Shown here one piece after another: positions 63,901-64,000 of a stretch of 64,000 bases of DNA. The stretch spans positions 2,102,001 to 2,166,000 of the forward strand of contig JAJFZO010000230.1 in assembly GCA_021397835.1 (NCBI GenBank), written 5' to 3'. The stretch comes from Moringa oleifera (Eukaryota > Streptophyta > Magnoliopsida > Brassicales > Moringaceae). The notes under the pieces are model-generated. The model saw nothing but the letters and a program-made list of their open reading frames with translations, was not told where the DNA came from and searched no databases. A program made the position numbers and the translations under genes. Position 1 is the stretch's first letter; every line of letters begins with the position of its first letter.

Positions 63901-64000
63901 TTGTCCCAGTCAACCCCAACCCACATGCCTGAATAGCCCTCTACTGGTCCTATGTACTTGACCATACCAGTTCGACGAGGATCACTATTTGAGTGGACTC
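51936..64000 (-). CDS. TBCE: Tubulin-folding cofactor E (TBCE; PFIFFERLING in Arabidopsis), 5' end cut by window
   Basis: Fifteen exons join in one frame to 525 codons plus stop: 64000-63734 (partial), 63536-63366, 61823-61777, 57512-57366, 57235-57161, 56426-56317, 56189-56047, 55968-55907, 55018-54911, 54825-54791, 54117-54052, 53540-53449, 53361-53285, 53199-53122 and 52037-51936. Only about 10-15 N-terminal residues seem to be missing. Domains in order: CAP-Gly (exon 1: GPVEGYSGMWVGVDWD, GKHDGSINGVRYF, GSFVR), leucine-rich repeats (exons 2-9: LKELDLTGNLISEWK, LTALNLSNNL, IEELHLMGNSI, LRVLNLEDNCIAEWNEVL, LEQLHLNKN) and a C-terminal ubiquitin-like domain (exons 13-15: KLKILCESFFKLKSIKTKL, then ATILVDEESG). 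It is a cytosolic chaperone that binds alpha-tubulin and, with cofactors C and D, forms the supercomplex releasing assembly-competent alpha/beta-tubulin. All splice sites seen are GT-AG and no lesion was found. A Gypsy element sits in intron 3. Confidence 0.95.
53801..53828. repeat. (TGTA)7 microsatellite
   Basis: Seven perfect TGTA units in the TBCE intron between exons 11 and 12. Confidence 0.9.
54261..54465. repeat. ~135-bp spaced direct repeat in TBCE intron 10
   Basis: Segments beginning near 54261 and 54396 share GCAACGCT / GCAGCGCT, TAGTAGGTTA / TACTAGGTTA, TTTGGAGGA and ATTCCAACATC. They are separated by a CATCATCATCAACA-type simple repeat. On the minus strand both contain a similar open segment. 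No gene assigned. Confidence 0.6.
55101..55122. repeat. (GA)11 microsatellite
   Basis: Perfect GA run in the TBCE intron between exons 8 and 9. Confidence 0.9.
57674..57678 (+). repeat. Target-site duplication TAATC (left)
   Basis: Identical to 61351-61355 and directly abuts the LTR. Five base pairs is the usual length for Ty3/Gypsy integration. Confidence 0.85.
57679..57959 (-). repeat. 3' LTR of intronic Gypsy element
   Basis: On the minus strand it starts TGTTAGGCCATGGGTTCATTT and ends CTTCATATCA. It is the partner of 61047-61350 and about 23 bp shorter because of internal indels. Confidence 0.85.
61047..61350 (-). repeat. 5' LTR of intronic Gypsy element
   Basis: On the minus strand it starts TGTTAGGCCACAGGTTCATTT and ends GTTCATATCA. 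The primer-binding site TGGTATCAGAGC begins five bases further on. Confidence 0.85.
61351..61355 (+). repeat. Target-site duplication TAATC (right)
   Basis: Matches 57674-57678. Confidence 0.85.

Overview
The window is nuclear DNA from a flowering plant, most likely a dicot; I cannot name the species. The evidence is GT-AG introns in A+T-rich DNA, two plant-type host gene families, and dense LTR retrotransposons and MITE- and Mutator-type DNA transposons. There is no bacterial or organellar gene organisation. I recognised no tRNA, rRNA or CRISPR.

Layout. (1) 1-2100: LTR-derived debris with an inverted repeat and a 178-bp tandem duplication. (2) 2402-7511: the last two exons, with intact frame, of a GBA2-type non-lysosomal glucosylceramidase gene (copy 1). 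Their intron holds a small decayed Copia-type LTR element. (3) 9.2-13.0 kb: a decayed Copia element on the minus strand, truncated at its 3' end. (4) 13.9-24.6 kb: a second, nearly full-length GBA2 copy with several frameshifts and stops (a pseudogene). One of its introns holds a 949-bp MITE flanked by TTA. (5) 25.9-32.3 kb: a decayed Ty3/Gypsy element, minus strand, with ~1-kb LTRs. (6) 33.6-39.4 kb: a Copia element, plus strand, apparently nested in an older unidentified repeat.

(7) 40093-50726: a structurally complete 10.6-kb Mutator-like element (MULE) with degenerate terminal inverted repeats and an exact 9-bp target-site duplication. It carries two convergent genes. A ten-exon ULP1-like cysteine protease gene (DUF1985 plus C48 peptidase) runs from the left end. 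A MuDR-type transposase gene (DDE, SWIM, zinc knuckle) runs from the right end. Each has one in-frame stop in otherwise open frame. The element also holds a 3 x 146-bp array, a 9 x ~162-bp array and many TCGTG/CACGA motif repeats. It resembles the known Kaonashi/CUMULE class of ULP-carrying MULEs; the repeat architecture is the least explained part of the window.

(8) 51936-64000: tubulin-folding cofactor E (TBCE), minus strand, fifteen exons visible and frame-consistent, lacking only the first few codons beyond the window edge. Its third intron holds a 3.7-kb Ty3/Gypsy chromovirus with a perfect 5-bp target duplication and a deletion of reverse transcriptase.

The only gene that looks fully functional here is TBCE, which acts in alpha/beta-tubulin folding. 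GBA2 copy 1 may be functional if its 5' exons lie upstream of the window. Everything else is mobile-element DNA at various stages of decay. Exon boundaries were placed by eye from GT/AG sites, frame continuity and remembered family consensus, without alignment software.
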